Shown in pieces: positions 63,406 to 64,000 of a stretch of DNA of 64,000 nucleotides. Every line of letters starts with the position of its first letter. Positions within the stretch are counted from its first letter, which is position 1. The DNA lies in contig OX377204.1 of NCBI GenBank assembly GCA_947396885.1, positions 47,975,139 to 48,039,138 on the forward strand, written 5' to 3'. This DNA is from Heligmosomoides polygyrus polygyrus. Its lineage: Eukaryota; Nematoda; Chromadorea; Rhabditida; Heligmosomidae. The position numbers and the translations under genes are program-made. The notes beneath the pieces were generated by a model. The model saw only the letters and a program-made list of their open reading frames with translations, did not search any database and was not told where the DNA came from.

Positions 63406-64000
63406 AAGGAATGGCCAATGTGCAGTGAAAAATCATGATATTTTAATAGAGGGGCACCGACGCCATCGGTGCGACGAAATTGGGTGTTCACACAAATAAT
63501 CACAGCTCGGTTAGTTTTGCAAAGTTTGAAAAAGCCATCAAATTTTTCAAAATAGAAAAGTAGTGCTTTCGAATCACACAGGAACCACTTTTCAAAAAAA
63601 GGGGTGCGGGGTAGGGATTTTCGGCAACCATTTTGGCAAACATCGACCAAAAATCGCATTTCCACCCCGCATGATGGCTTTTTTTGAAAACTGTTTCTTG
63701 CGCGGTAGGAAACATTTTTCAACTTTCCAAAAAGTTCTTGGCTTTTTTGAAATTTATGAAGCCTACCGAGTTATGATTGATTACACAAAATCACTTCAAT
63801 TTTTCCGTCAAAAATCGCACCCCCCCCCCCCCGTCCCGCGTGGACCTCTTCTTTGAACCTTCTTTTCATACGTTACGGAAGCATTTTCTCTATTTTTCAA
63901 AAAGCTATTGACTTTTCGAAAAACTTACAGAGTTATGATCATTTTTGTGGCCGTCCAATTATCGACAAACATGAACTGGCATTCGAAGTCCGTGTTCGAC

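Noticed and set aside
1..64000. CRISPR array, rRNA operon, spliced-leader RNA gene or histone cluster
   Set aside because: Looked for by eye on both strands; none was seen. The regular repeats present are minisatellites and transposon parts.

Overview
The window looks like nuclear DNA of a parasitic nematode, most likely a strongylid hookworm. The reasons are short exons with TTTTCAG-type acceptors and GTRAGT donors, dense non-LTR retrotransposons of RTE type, a mariner element, Helitron-like elements and many tRNA-derived repeats. No bacterial or organellar operon structure is seen. Species assignment is inference; nothing was searched.

Host genes are sparse. The main one is a large minus-strand gene that I assembled by hand from about 26 small exons between 38706 (start) and 3225 (likely stop). 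Its first exon encodes an N-terminal membrane anchor. Lys/Pro/Glu-rich exons follow, and then long coiled-coil exons. This order matches the ribosome-receptor/kinectin family (RRBP1/KTN1, ER membrane). Splice phases agree at every junction except the last. Its introns hold most of the repeats in the first 38 kb, including two RTE-type LINEs, both antisense to the gene. Three weaker gene candidates are a plus-strand His-Ser/Gly-rich gene (59360-59753), a minus-strand terminal exon (59068-59178) and a short ORF with a signal-like start (46762-46941).

Layout: 0-3.1 kb MITE, tRNA-derived repeat, palindrome and a dead mariner (1856-3083). 3.2-38.7 kb coiled-coil gene, with a long inverted repeat (7.7-9.4), LINE 1 with a 17-bp target duplication (9.44-12.60), LINE 2 (14.1-17.2), ATCCGAAG minisatellites and tRNA-derived repeats (21.2-23.7), hairpins, a 283-bp tandem array of tRNA-like genes capped by an inverted copy (28.7-29.95), a foldback element (33.3-34.1) and a long-TIR element (36.5-37.9). 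39-46.5 kb repeat-rich DNA with LINE fragments, a Tc1/mariner transposase relic and a 178-bp direct duplication carrying a coiled-coil exon. 47.2-49.7 kb two sister non-autonomous Helitron-like elements with 41-42 bp minisatellites. 49.9-51.1 kb second foldback copy. 52.7-55.8 kb LINE 3, nearly full length. 56.1-56.9 kb another Helitron-like repeat. 58.5-63.4 kb LINE fragments, a 1,046-bp mariner-type foldback MITE and an internally deleted LINE 3 derivative.

Every transposon protein seen has stops, frameshifts or lost catalytic residues, so mobility would depend on copies elsewhere. Stretches not listed (about 1290-1850, 19.2-21.1, 22.0-22.9, 34.5-36.3, 44.3-45.2, 48.0-48.7, 61.5-62.5 and 63.4-64.0 kb) showed nothing I could support beyond AT-rich or homopolymer tracts.
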